Positions 8,879-17,619 of a stretch of DNA of 64,000 bases are shown piece after piece. A program made the translations under genes and the position numbers. Source of the stretch: Fodinibius sediminis (GTDB lineage Bacteria; Bacteroidota; Rhodothermia; Balneolales; Balneolaceae); NCBI RefSeq assembly GCF_900182555.1, contig NZ_FXTH01000015.1, forward strand, positions 28,271 to 92,270, in the 5' to 3' direction. Each line of letters opens with the position of its first letter. Position 1 is the stretch's first letter. The notes under the pieces are model-generated. The model did not search any database, was not told the DNA's origin, and was given only the letters and a program-made list of their open reading frames with translations.

Positions 8879-10183
8879 TTGAAAAAACTTCTATTTGTAG
8901 CGTTACTTTTATGTTTTTGCAGTACTGCAGCACTAGCCCAGTCGGAGGACCAGCAGGCTACCAGTGGGTCCGTATATTCTAAATTGGGCATTGGATTCCC
9001 GTCGGGCACAGCCAACATTTCGTCCCGGTCAATGGGGCTAACGGGGGTGTCGTATGATGAAACATCGGTTGCCAGTCTCACAAATCCCGCTCACTGGGGT
9101 AATACGGTATATGGACTGGGATATGGCGGTGTGGGAATCACCTCATATACGGCCAGCGAGGGAAATTCCGAAGCCACGAATGTTAATTTTGGCATGAGTC
9201 AATTCCAGCTGCAGCTGCCACTTGTCAGGGGCAGGTTTGGGATGTCTGCCTCTTTTAGCCCGGTGACACAGTCAAATTTCAGAAATTACCAGGAAAATGT
9301 TAAATATGTAGGCGAAGGGGCCGCCCAGGATACGCTGCTTTACGGTATTGAAAACCGTGGTAACGGCGGTGCCAACCGGGCGGAACTGGGCTTTGGATGG
9401 CGCATTACGCCAAACATATCAGTAGGATATGCGGCTTCTGTTGTTTTTGTTTCTCTTGATGATGCCTATACGGGCGTTTTTGCCAATACCGACTACCAGG
9501 CCGTCGGCTATACCCTTGAAACCAGCGGCAGTGGGTTTGGGAATCGGTTTGGAGCCCATATTCGCGTGCCCGGACTGCTGGGGTCGGAAGATCAGCTCGG
9601 AATAGGGGCCAGCGTAAATCTCCCTGTTTCTGTTGATGCAGAACGCAAACAAACCGCTGATATGGGCGTGCGTTCCCTTTCCACAAAGGATGGGGAAAAC
9701 CTGGGAAGCGGAACCATTACCCTCCCCATGACCATCAATGCCGGTTTGAGTTATCATCCGAACAGGTTGACGATGTTTGCAACCGAGGGAACCTATGAGC
9801 GGTGGTCGAACTTTGACAACGATTTTAAGCCCTCGGAGAGTGATTTATTTGTCGATCGCTATAAATTTGGTTTGGGATTCCAATATTTTCCTTACATTAC
9901 AGGTTCCAACAAGTTTTTATCGCAGTTTAAGTATCGCATAGGGGGTTCATACGATACAGGGCACTTGCAGATCCAGGGAGAAAAAATCAATACCTTAAAA
10001 CTTTCTGTAGGACTGGGCATCCTGTCCCCGGGCTCAAATACGTCTAATTCTTCTATTGATTTAAGCTTTGAATACGGAATTCGTGGAACAAAAAGCACGG
10101 ATTTGGTCAAAGAACAGATATGGGGTGTGCGCTTATCCCTGAATCTATCAGAATTAATGTTTTACCGGCCAAAATTGCAGTAG
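8879..10183 (+). CDS. outer-membrane beta-barrel protein, unknown role
   Basis: 434 residues with a clear Sec signal peptide (KKLLFVALLLCFCSTAALAQ) followed by alternating amphipathic beta strands rich in Gly, Ser and aromatic residues (RSMGLTGVSYDE, GLGYGGVGIT, GFGWRITPNISVGYA), ending in LSLNLSELMFYRPKL. This is the pattern of Bacteroidota outer-membrane barrels. The start is a TTG two bases after the lipoprotein stop, implying translational coupling. It probably works with the preceding lipoprotein; transport substrate or secretion role is not indicated. Confidence 0.7.
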   Translation: MKKLLFVALLLCFCSTAALAQSEDQQATSGSVYSKLGIGFPSGTANISSRSMGLTGVSYDETSVASLTNPAHWGNTVYGLGYGGVGITSYTASEGNSEATNVNFGMSQFQLQLPLVRGRFGMSASFSPVTQSNFRNYQENVKYVGEGAAQDTLLYGIENRGNGGANRAELGFGWRITPNISVGYAASVVFVSLDDAYTGVFANTDYQAVGYTLETSGSGFGNRFGAHIRVPGLLGSEDQLGIGASVNLPVSVDAERKQTADMGVRSLSTKDGENLGSGTITLPMTINAGLSYHPNRLTMFATEGTYERWSNFDNDFKPSESDLFVDRYKFGLGFQYFPYITGSNKFLSQFKYRIGGSYDTGHLQIQGEKINTLKLSVGLGILSPGSNTSNSSIDLSFEYGIRGTKSTDLVKEQIWGVRLSLNLSELMFYRPKLQ

Positions 10184-10243
10184 ACAAAATAAATGGTGCG
10201 GAAACGAGTTTATAACATGAACCATAGATAAAAAATACGAGTT

Positions 10244-11566
10244 ATGAAAAAGCTACTTCTTTTATCGGCTTTTATCTTATTCAGCAGTAGCTGGGCTACG
10301 GCACAATCTACCCAGGAGCCGCCAAGTGGGATGAGTGAGATACAAGCTTATTCTATATTTTACGAAAATTATAAAAATGAGTCCTATGAAGGGGCACTAC
10401 AGTTCGGCCGGTGGATCTGGAAGGGCATGCCGGAAACCATCGAGGGGTATCCCAAATTCGATCTGAAGCGTAACCTGCGCCGTCTCATCACAATTTATTC
10501 AAAACTCGGTGAGAATGCGACTGACCCGGCTGTGGCTGAAGCCTATGCGGATACGGCTCTGACCATATTTGACAAGGTTTCCGAGAAATACGGGAGTGAC
10601 CTGGATGCCTACCAGTGGTCGGTGCGAAAGGGCCGTTTCTATGAAACTCATGCCGATAATATAGAAGATGCCTCTGCCAAAGCCGCCGCGGAATACAAGA
10701 AGGCGTTTGAACAGAAACCCGAGGAGTTTACTAAAATGGGTGACGGTTACTATGTGCAGTCCATGCTGCAGAATCTGATTGCACAGGATAAAAAAGATGA
10801 GGCGCTGGCCATAATCGAAAAAGCTGAACCGCATGCCCCCGAAAAGCTCCAGAATTATTTCAGTAATGCACGAAATAAGCTGTTCGATTCTCCGGATGAA
10901 CGCATCGCTTTTCTGGAGGGAGAGCTGGCGGATGACCCGGAAAATGAAGAGCTTTTGAAACAGCTTCAGGACATCTATGAGAGCCAGGACATGGTTGCCA
11001 AGTTGACCGAGATAAATAAAAAGCTGTACGAGATTAACCCGAATTACGAAAACAGCCTGGCGCTTGGAGAAAGTGCACAGAGTGATGCCCGCTACAGCGA
11101 GGCCATTGAATATTTCAAGGAGGCGCTGGACAAGGCTGAAAATGCTGATCAGAAAGCCGCTATCGCCCTGAATATTTCAAGCGCTTATTTAAACAGCGAT
11201 CAGCTGCAGAGTGCACGGCAGTATGCCCGAACGGCGCTGGAGCACGACAGCGACTGGGGGAAACCCTATATCAACATTGCGGATGCCTATTCTCAGGCTG
11301 TGAACCAGTGTACCAGCAACCGAAAACTGGAAGTGGAAGACCGGGTTGTATACTGGCTGGTCCTGGATTATCTGAATAAGGCAAAGAGTGTTGACAGTTC
11401 CGTCAGCAGTGAAGCCAATAATAAAATTAATGCTTATGCGCCGGTAACACCGACTACCGAGCAGCAGTTTTTCAAAAACTGGAAAGAAGGCCAGCAGATC
11501 AGTGTTGATGCTTCTTTGAACTCCTGCTATGGTTGGATTGGCGAAAGCACAACCGTTCGCCGATAA
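10244..11566 (+). CDS. periplasmic TPR-repeat protein
   Basis: 440 residues starting with a signal peptide (MKKLLLLSAFILFSSSWATAQ). The rest is helical, with tetratricopeptide-like repeats; the clearest are at about residues 190-320 (YSEAIEYFKEALDKAENADQ, AIALNISSAYLNSDQLQSAR). TPR domains bind other proteins, so a scaffold role with the outer-membrane protein and lipoprotein just upstream is plausible. A strong terminator follows, closing the comA-to-TPR stretch. No enzyme motif was found. Confidence 0.7.
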   Translation: MKKLLLLSAFILFSSSWATAQSTQEPPSGMSEIQAYSIFYENYKNESYEGALQFGRWIWKGMPETIEGYPKFDLKRNLRRLITIYSKLGENATDPAVAEAYADTALTIFDKVSEKYGSDLDAYQWSVRKGRFYETHADNIEDASAKAAAEYKKAFEQKPEEFTKMGDGYYVQSMLQNLIAQDKKDEALAIIEKAEPHAPEKLQNYFSNARNKLFDSPDERIAFLEGELADDPENEELLKQLQDIYESQDMVAKLTEINKKLYEINPNYENSLALGESAQSDARYSEAIEYFKEALDKAENADQKAAIALNISSAYLNSDQLQSARQYARTALEHDSDWGKPYINIADAYSQAVNQCTSNRKLEVEDRVVYWLVLDYLNKAKSVDSSVSSEANNKINAYAPVTPTTEQQFFKNWKEGQQISVDASLNSCYGWIGESTTVRR

Positions 11567-11607
11567 GTTTTAACTGTTGGCAAAACTTTTTATCTTTACA
11601 TACTTCA

Positions 11608-11643
11608 ATAAATAGTGCAGCGGATGAGCGCTGCACTATTTAT
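11608..11643 (+). terminator. terminator after the TPR gene
   Basis: Long perfect stem ATAAATAGTGCAGC / GCTGCACTATTTAT around an 8-base loop (GGATGAGC) 42 bases after the TPR stop codon, with A-rich and T-rich outer stem. It separates the surface-protein group from rho. Confidence 0.8.
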
Positions 11644-11745
11644 TTCCTCCTTCCAGTTTTTTAATTCAAAAAAAAATCATTTCATGTTCCTGCCGCAGAA
11701 TGACGGACAGGAATATTAGACTTTAAGCTAAAATCACCGGATGTA

Positions 11746-12942
11746 ATGGGACGTTCAAGAAATAACAGAAATCGGGGTCGCAATAATAACAAAAATGTAT
11801 TCGTGCCACGATTTAACGACAATCAACAGGTAGAAGTGGCAGGCCGATACCGGGGTGTTGTGGAAATCAATGCCAAAGGGTATGGTTTTGCCCGCCAAGT
11901 GGACCATGAGTTCAGTTATGAACCCAGTGATCCTTTCCTGAAGCCGGATGAGGTAAAGCACCACAATTTACGGCCGGGATTGGTAATTGAAGGGGAATAT
12001 GAAGAGGATAACCGCGGGCACCGCCATATTTATTCGATTGAAAAGATCAATGACCGCGACCCGATGGATTGGCAGCGGTCCACGCGTTTCGAACTCCAGA
12101 CCCCCATCATGCCGGTCGATTACCTGAAACTGGGCCAGGAACCCGATAATATTGAGATGCGGGTGCTTGACCTGGTAGCCCCCATAGGAAAGGGACAGCG
12201 GGCCCTGATTGTGGCTCCACCACGAACGGGAAAGACGGTCTTGCTGAAAAAAATAGCCGAATCGGTGACGGCCCATTACCCGGATGTTACCACCGGCGTG
12301 CTGCTGGTTGATGAACGCCCGGAAGAGGTCACCGACTTCCTTCGGACGACAGATGCCGAAGTATTTGCTTCGTCCAATGACAAATCAACGGAGAGTCATA
12401 TTCGAATTACGGAACTGGCACTCGGCTATGTAAAGCGAAAGGCGGAAATGGGGGAAGACGCCGTGCTGCTGGTTGATTCCATCACACGGCTGGGTAGGGC
12501 CTATAACAATGCACAGGAAAGCAGTGGGCGGACCCTGTCAGGCGGGCTTGACATACGCGCGCTTGAAATCCCCAAAAAGATATTCGGATCGGCCCGTAAA
12601 ATTGAGGGCGGGGGATCACTGACCATTATAGCCACCTGCCTTGTCGAGACCAACTCCCGCATGGATGATCTCATTTTCGAGGAGTTCAAAGGAACTGGAA
12701 ATATGGAGCTGGTCCTCGACCGGGAGCTGGCCAACGATCGCATCTTCCCGGCGATCAACATCAGCGCTTCCGGAACAAGAAATGAGGATAAATTTATCGG
12801 CGGCTCCATTGAAGAGCGTAATATGGTGCGACGCTACCTGCTGAAAAAGTCACCCAAGGAATCCATGCAGAGTCTGTTGAAGGTATTGAAGAATACCGAT
12901 AGCAATGAGGAGCTGCTTAATCAGATTGCCGCAATGGTGTAA
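11746..12942 (+). CDS. rho: transcription termination factor Rho, short N-terminus
   Basis: Hexameric RNA helicase that ends transcription. 398 residues, shorter than E. coli Rho (419): the helical Rho-N domain is replaced by a 22-residue Arg/Asn-rich basic tail, followed directly by the cold-shock-like RNA-binding domain (about 30-110, GVVEINAKGYGFAR). The ATPase core shows Walker A APPRTGKTVLLK, Walker B VLLVDSITRLGRAYN, and SGRTLSGGLD (the conserved Q/R-loop region). The next gene, cutC, starts 27 bases downstream, an unusual partner. Confidence 0.95.
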   Translation: MGRSRNNRNRGRNNNKNVFVPRFNDNQQVEVAGRYRGVVEINAKGYGFARQVDHEFSYEPSDPFLKPDEVKHHNLRPGLVIEGEYEEDNRGHRHIYSIEKINDRDPMDWQRSTRFELQTPIMPVDYLKLGQEPDNIEMRVLDLVAPIGKGQRALIVAPPRTGKTVLLKKIAESVTAHYPDVTTGVLLVDERPEEVTDFLRTTDAEVFASSNDKSTESHIRITELALGYVKRKAEMGEDAVLLVDSITRLGRAYNNAQESSGRTLSGGLDIRALEIPKKIFGSARKIEGGGSLTIIATCLVETNSRMDDLIFEEFKGTGNMELVLDRELANDRIFPAINISASGTRNEDKFIGGSIEERNMVRRYLLKKSPKESMQSLLKVLKNTDSNEELLNQIAAMV

Positions 12943-12969
12943 GGCTAACGATTCAGGAGGGATACACAA

Positions 12970-13719
12970 TTGACTACGGAAGTTGTTGTTTATAATATTG
13001 AGTCAGCTCTGAATGCCCAAGAGGGCGGTGCAGACCGCGTTGAACTGTGTGATAATCCCGGTGGAGGAGGCACAACCCCTTCTTCAGGGACCATAGCTGT
13101 TTTGAGCAAGGAACTCAAAATTTCACTCTTTGTCATGATTCGCCCCCGGGAGGGTGATTTTTGCTATTCGGATCTTGAATTCGAGGCGATGAAACACGAC
13201 ATCCGGCACGCCCGCGAGCTGGGAGCTGATGGCGTGGTTTTTGGAATCCTCTCCCCCGATGGCAGCATTGATATCGAACGAAACCGCGAGCTGGCAGCAC
13301 TGGCCCGTCCCCTGGAGGTCACCTGCCATCGTGCTTTTGATATGACGAAAGATCCAATGGCAGCCCTGGAAAGCTGTATCGAGGTTGGGTTTGATCGCAT
13401 TCTCACCTCCGGCCAGCAGGCCCGGGCCCAGCAGGGCATTCCACTGATAAGCCGACTTGTAGATGAAGCCGGCGGTCGTGTTTCCATAATGGCCGGCTGT
13501 GGAGTCAATGAGGAAACCGTGGAGCAGATTATGGAGAAGACCGGCGTTGACGAAGTTCATCTTTCAGCGGAGAGCACCCGTGAGAGTAAGATGAAGTTTC
13601 GCAATCATGCGATTGCCGGTATGGGAGCGACGACGGGCAAAGAATATCTGCTTGACATTGCCAACGCTGCAAGGGTAAAGGAAATTCGCAGCAGGGCACT
13701 GTCTGTCTTTAAAGGTTAG
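12970..13719 (+). CDS. cutC: CutC family protein
   Basis: 249-residue TIM-barrel protein of the copper-homeostasis CutC family, whose molecular activity is still unsettled. Family landmarks: GGADRVELCDNP near residue 18, MIRPREGDFCYSD near residue 57, EVTCHRAFD near residue 116 and ILTSGQQ near residue 140. The start is TTG, supported by a full AGGAGG Shine-Dalgarno at 12955-12960 with 9-base spacing. It is 27 bases after rho and probably shares its transcript. Confidence 0.88.
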   Translation: MTTEVVVYNIESALNAQEGGADRVELCDNPGGGGTTPSSGTIAVLSKELKISLFVMIRPREGDFCYSDLEFEAMKHDIRHARELGADGVVFGILSPDGSIDIERNRELAALARPLEVTCHRAFDMTKDPMAALESCIEVGFDRILTSGQQARAQQGIPLISRLVDEAGGRVSIMAGCGVNEETVEQIMEKTGVDEVHLSAESTRESKMKFRNHAIAGMGATTGKEYLLDIANAARVKEIRSRALSVFKG

Positions 13720-13944
13720 GGTTGCATTCCGGGGCTGTTATGGTCTGATTACCATTCCCCGGTGATGTCTATGCAACAGATCCCTGACGGGTTATCCGCT
13801 TTTGTCGGCGATTGATTTGTGGTAACTGGCAGGTGATAACTCAAAACCCATGACATTATATATCCCAACAGAATAGCGCTGCTGTTGGTTTCGGATCTGC
13901 CGGAGGTACCGCGGTGAGCTTATCAAGGGCATGAAGGTGCCGGG

Positions 13945-14271
13945 TTAATAGACAGGCAGGGAGGGGTCGATCTCCTTGGCCCACTGATTGATGCCGCCCT
14001 GCAGGTTTTTAACGTCTGAGAATCCTTTCTCTTCGAGAAGCTGACACGCCTGGGCACTGCGCGATCCGCTCCTGCACAGGCATACGACTTCCTGGTCTTT
14101 TTGAGACTCAATTTCATCCAGCCGGCCGGCCAGTTCACCAACAGGGATGAGCGTGGCATTGCTGTAGTCTATTTTGGACTGGTACTGTTCAAAAGGTTCA
14201 CGAACATCCAGCAGGAAAACTTCGTTATTGTCAATCTTTTTTTTCAGCTCCTGAACGGTGATCTCTTTCAT
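13945..14271 (-). CDS. single-domain rhodanese
   Basis: 108-residue sulfurtransferase-type domain. The active loop is CRSGSRS with the catalytic Cys at position 66; the N-terminal LLDVREPFEQY and C-terminal NLQGGINQWAKE are standard rhodanese signatures. It could carry persulfide sulfur or act in thiosulfate/cyanide detoxification. It is transcribed in the same direction as lptB, with 68 bases between them. No partner defines its substrate. Confidence 0.88.
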   Translation of the reverse strand: MKEITVQELKKKIDNNEVFLLDVREPFEQYQSKIDYSNATLIPVGELAGRLDEIESQKDQEVVCLCRSGSRSAQACQLLEEKGFSDVKNLQGGINQWAKEIDPSLPVY

Positions 14272-14339
14272 GGATGAGATAATTTTGGGTTAGGGGAATA
14301 AAAATAATCGTTTCTTGCGGCTGTATCTGTTCGAAGGCG

Positions 14340-15107
14340 TTAGCCGTTTTCTTCCGTATTGTAGCGATCCAGGCGAAACTGGCTGCCCAGGTAAAGCCGG
14401 CGGGCTTCCTCGTCTTCAGCCAGCTGATCGGCCGAACCTTCTTTGAGAATGTTTCCCTCGAACATAAGGTAGGCCCGGTCGGTAATGGCGAGCGTCTCAT
14501 GGACGTTGTGGTCGGTGATGAATATGCCAATATTGCGGTGGCGAAGCTGGGCTACAATCTCCTGAATATCTTCCACTGCTATAGGGTCCACGCCGGCAAA
14601 GGGCTCGTCAAGCAGTATGAAATTGGGATCCGTAACCAGTGCGCGGGCAATCTCTGTGCGTCGGCGCTCGCCGCCGGAAAGGCTGTATCCTTTGTTGTTG
14701 ACGACCTTCTGAAGTCCGAATTCTTCAATGAGCTGGTCAGTGCGATTCTGTACTTCGGTATCGCCCAGATCAAAGAATTGCAGAATGGATTCCAGGTTTT
14801 CGCGTACCGTGAGATTTCGAAACACACTGGCCTCTTGCGAAAGATAGCCGATACCCAGTCGCGCCCGCTTGTACATGGGCATGCTGGTTAGGTTCTGGTC
14901 GTCCAGGAAAATCTGACCGCTTTTGGGGGTCACAAGCCCCACAAACATGTAAAAAGTGGTGGTTTTTCCCGCGCCGTTGGGCCCGAGGAGGCCCACAATC
15001 TCACCCTGGGTAACATTGATGGATACATCCGAAACAACCGTTCGCCGCTTATAACTTTTCGTCAGTCCCTTGCTGTAGAGCGTCTTTTTGTTGGGTTGTT
15101 CCGTCAT
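14340..15107 (-). CDS. lptB: LPS export ABC transporter ATPase
   Basis: Cytoplasmic ATPase of the Lpt machine that pulls lipopolysaccharide from the inner to the outer membrane. 255 residues with Walker [19 protein letters not shown]-loop [10 protein letters not shown], signature [17 protein letters not shown] and Walker [14 protein letters not shown], followed by [19 protein letters not shown]. The phrase pattern [14 protein letters not shown] is characteristic of LptB rather than other ABC ATPases. LptF/G are not in the window. It follows purQ by 16 bases in an otherwise purine/tRNA operon. Confidence 0.93.
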   Translation of the reverse strand: MTEQPNKKTLYSKGLTKSYKRRTVVSDVSINVTQGEIVGLLGPNGAGKTTTFYMFVGLVTPKSGQIFLDDQNLTSMPMYKRARLGIGYLSQEASVFRNLTVRENLESILQFFDLGDTEVQNRTDQLIEEFGLQKVVNNKGYSLSGGERRRTEIARALVTDPNFILLDEPFAGVDPIAVEDIQEIVAQLRHRNIGIFITDHNVHETLAITDRAYLMFEGNILKEGSADQLAEDEEARRLYLGSQFRLDRYNTEENG

Positions 15108-15123
15108 GAGAAGACGTTATTTC

Positions 15124-15825
15124 TTAAACCGCGGCAAGTTCGTTCAGGACCGATTCAAAAATGCGTTTTCCGTCATCAGAGCCGAGGATGCTTTCAACCG
15201 CACGTTCGGGATGGGGCATCATGCCCAGGACGTTGCGTTTTTCGTTGCAGATGCCTGCTATATTGTCGACCGAGCCGTTAAAATTGGCTTCCTGCGTAGT
15301 TTCGCCCCGGCTGTTGCAGTAGCGAAAGACAATTTGATCGTTATCCTGTAATTTTTTCAGCTGATCCTCGTCCGTCACATAGTTACCTTCGCCGTGGGCG
15401 ACGGGCAGCTGAAGCACCTCTCCCTTGTCAATCGTTCGCGTAAAGAGGGTGTCCGATGTTTCGCACCGGAGGTGGGTCTGCTTGCAGACGAAGCGAAGTT
15501 GCTCGTTATGAAGCATGGCGCCGGGCAGCAGTCCGGCCTCCAGCAGGATCTGGAAGCCGTTGCAGATACCCAGTACGGGTCCTCCTTTTCGGGCGAAATC
15601 AATAACCGACTGCATAATGGGAGAGAAGCGGGCAATAGCCCCCGAGCGCAGGTAGTCGCCGTAAGAAAATCCGCCGGGCACAAGAAGAAAGTCAATATCC
15701 GACAGGTCAGTATCTTTATGCCAGAGAAACTGGGCCTTGGCATTCATAACATGCGCCAGTGCATGGTAGGCGTCATGATCGCAGTTCGAACCGGGAAAAA
15801 CAATTACTCCAAAGTTAGCAGACAC
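15124..15825 (-). CDS. purQ: phosphoribosylformylglycinamidine synthase subunit PurQ
   Basis: Glutaminase subunit of FGAM synthase (de novo purine synthesis); works with PurS and PurL. The open frame extends further upstream, but the family start corresponds to a GTG at 15825 ([16 protein letters not shown]), with AAAGGA 6 bases before it, giving 233 residues. Triad residues are visible in [13 protein letters not shown] (nucleophile Cys), and in VAHGEGNY and PHPERAVES (His/Glu). It starts 4 bases after the clpS stop, and purS is just beyond clpS; purL is absent from the window. Confidence 0.93.
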   Translation of the reverse strand: MSANFGVIVFPGSNCDHDAYHALAHVMNAKAQFLWHKDTDLSDIDFLLVPGGFSYGDYLRSGAIARFSPIMQSVIDFARKGGPVLGICNGFQILLEAGLLPGAMLHNEQLRFVCKQTHLRCETSDTLFTRTIDKGEVLQLPVAHGEGNYVTDEDQLKKLQDNDQIVFRYCNSRGETTQEANFNGSVDNIAGICNEKRNVLGMMPHPERAVESILGSDDGKRIFESVLNELAAV

Positions 15826-15829
15826 GGGT

Positions 15830-16162
15830 TTATCCTTTAATTTCGGTGATGAGTTGAATTTCTTTGAGCACGCCATTGACTTCGAAGCATTCTTCAAAGC
15901 TGCCTTCGAAGACTTCGGCCTTGCCCTCGTTATGTACTTTATAGGTTAGTTCTTCGGCATGAGACCGATTGCATCCCAATGCTTTTTTGAGTTGACCGAT
16001 GACTTCTTCGAACGTGTGAACATCGTCGTCATAGAGTATAACTCGCCAGGGACTCTTTTCTTGTTCATCTTCCTGTTCTTTTTCAAGAACATCGACGTCA
16101 ATGCCGGGTGTTTCCTGTTGGCTAGGTTCAGATCCCCAAACGTTCGCAAGCGGATCACTCAT
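15830..16162 (-). CDS. clpS: ATP-dependent Clp protease adaptor ClpS
   Basis: Adaptor that hands N-degron substrates to ClpAP/ClpCP. 110 residues from the ATG at 16162; the frame stays open upstream through purS but has no protein-like content there. A 40-residue acidic, disordered tail ([12 protein letters not shown]) precedes the core, which contains [17 protein letters not shown], a variant of the usual LxNDDYTPMEFV motif, and the [11 protein letters not shown] segment. It lies between purS (10 bases before) and purQ (4 bases after), so it is translated as part of a purine operon. Confidence 0.88.
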   Translation of the reverse strand: MSDPLANVWGSEPSQQETPGIDVDVLEKEQEDEQEKSPWRVILYDDDVHTFEEVIGQLKKALGCNRSHAEELTYKVHNEGKAEVFEGSFEECFEVNGVLKEIQLITEIKG

Positions 16163-16172
16163 AGCAAAAAAA

Positions 16173-16421
16173 TTAATTTTCGTGAATGGTGATCTCAAAA
16201 TCCTCCATAACCTCATTAGCCAGCAGTTTTGTGCAGGCAGTCTCGGCAATATCAAAAGCAGCGTCCTTGCTATCGGCATCGATGTTTAACTCTATGAGCT
16301 TGCCAATACGGACGTTTTTGATGTCAGACAGCCCCAGGTTGGTTAATGCATGGTGTGCTGCTTTGCCTTGTGGATCTAATATGGATTTTCGTAATGTAAC
16401 GTTGACTGTAGCCTTGTACAT
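16173..16421 (-). CDS. purS: phosphoribosylformylglycinamidine synthase subunit PurS
   Basis: Small (82-residue) subunit that bridges PurQ and PurL in the three-part FGAM synthase. Recognised from the start YKATVNVTLRKSILDPQGKA, the pattern GLSDIKNVRIGKLIEL and the end ANEVMEDFEI. Length is normal. Order on the minus strand is miaA, purS, clpS, purQ, lptB with short gaps, so a single transcript is likely. Confidence 0.92.
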   Translation of the reverse strand: MYKATVNVTLRKSILDPQGKAAHHALTNLGLSDIKNVRIGKLIELNIDADSKDAAFDIAETACTKLLANEVMEDFEITIHEN

Positions 16422-16459
16422 CAGTATAAAAAGTTGTGCAAGTTTAAATGAGGGTAAAG

Positions 16460-17389
16460 TTAATCTTTATTTAGCTTAGCTGCTAGCCGTTTACGGATAA
16501 AATTCCGGGCTCCTTCCCGCGACAGGTGATCAAGGTCAATCCATTGAATAAAATTCCACCGGCGGAACCATGAGAGCTGCCTTTTGGCGTAGCGCCTTGT
16601 CTTCGTCTTAATATCTTTAACCATCTGTTCACGGCTGATATTGCCTTCCAGGTACTGAATGGTTTGTTTATAGCCGACCGTATTAAGTCCGGGATCCTGC
16701 AGGCTGTATCCGCCCTTCAGGATGGCTTCTGTTTCTTCCAGCAGGCCTTGCTCAAACATGCGGTCCACGCGCCTGTTAATCCGACTATAGAGGACCTGTC
16801 GATCGCGTTTCAGACCGAACACAAGCAGGTCGTCGGGGACGGTAATGGTGTCCTCATCCGAATGAAAGGAGCTGAAGGGTTGTCCGGTCTGCATCCATAC
16901 GTCAAGCGCACGGATAATCCGCTGGGTATTCATGCCGTCCATCTTCTGTGCGTATTCGGGATCGACCTTTTTCAACTGCTGGAAAAGGGGTTCAATACCT
17001 TCCTGTTCTATTTGAGCTTCGAGCTGTGCCACATTGGATGCGCTGGCTTCAGGCACATCATCCAGCGGTTGAATGGTACACTGAACATGCAGCGTACTCC
17101 CTCCCACATACAGCACATGGTGCCCGCGTCGGCTTATTTTCTCCTCCCATTGGCGGGCGCGTTCTTCGTAATTGGCTGCACTGTCTTTAACAGCGGGATC
17201 AATAATGGAGAGGTTGTAATGGGGGATGTCCTGCTGTTCTTCTTTTGAGGGTGTGGCGGTCCCTATATTCAGGTACTTGTAGCATTGACGGGAATCTACA
17301 GAAATAATTTCTGCACCCAGGGTGTGAGCTATGTCCACAGAGAGAGCCGTTTTGCCGACTGCTGTGGGACCAAGAAGTAAAATACGCAC
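16460..17389 (-). CDS. miaA: tRNA dimethylallyltransferase
   Basis: Adds a dimethylallyl group to A37 of tRNAs reading UNN codons. 309 residues with P-loop GPTAVGKTALSVDIA, the DSRQCYKYLNIGTATPS motif (conserved catalytic Asp and Arg region), the QRIIRALDV segment, and the C-terminal YAKRQLSWFRRW element that contacts tRNA. It heads the minus-strand purS-clpS-purQ group and is divergent from dnaN, with 230 bases between them for two promoters. Confidence 0.94.
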   Translation of the reverse strand: MRILLLGPTAVGKTALSVDIAHTLGAEIISVDSRQCYKYLNIGTATPSKEEQQDIPHYNLSIIDPAVKDSAANYEERARQWEEKISRRGHHVLYVGGSTLHVQCTIQPLDDVPEASASNVAQLEAQIEQEGIEPLFQQLKKVDPEYAQKMDGMNTQRIIRALDVWMQTGQPFSSFHSDEDTITVPDDLLVFGLKRDRQVLYSRINRRVDRMFEQGLLEETEAILKGGYSLQDPGLNTVGYKQTIQYLEGNISREQMVKDIKTKTRRYAKRQLSWFRRWNFIQWIDLDHLSREGARNFIRKRLAAKLNKD

Positions 17390-17619
17390 AGAAGAAAATT
17401 ACATTCGTTAATTGCTCGGGAATTGATACCAATATAAGAAATATGCTCTTAGTTTTTGAATCGTATTCAGGTGGCAAAATTCTGCTTCCCAGCTGCGTTT
17501 TTTCTTGTATAAAGGGTGCGTTATTTGGTTGCTAAGAGAGCGAGGATTTATTAGTATACGGTACTTATTCTGCAGACTGTTTTCCGGTCTGCTAAAACGC
17601 TCAGCAAAATATTTTTTCT

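Noticed and set aside
15825..15897. Upstream extension of purQ by 24 residues
   Set aside because: The extra residues read back into clpS, are unlike PurQ, and a GTG with AAAGGA is properly placed at 15825.
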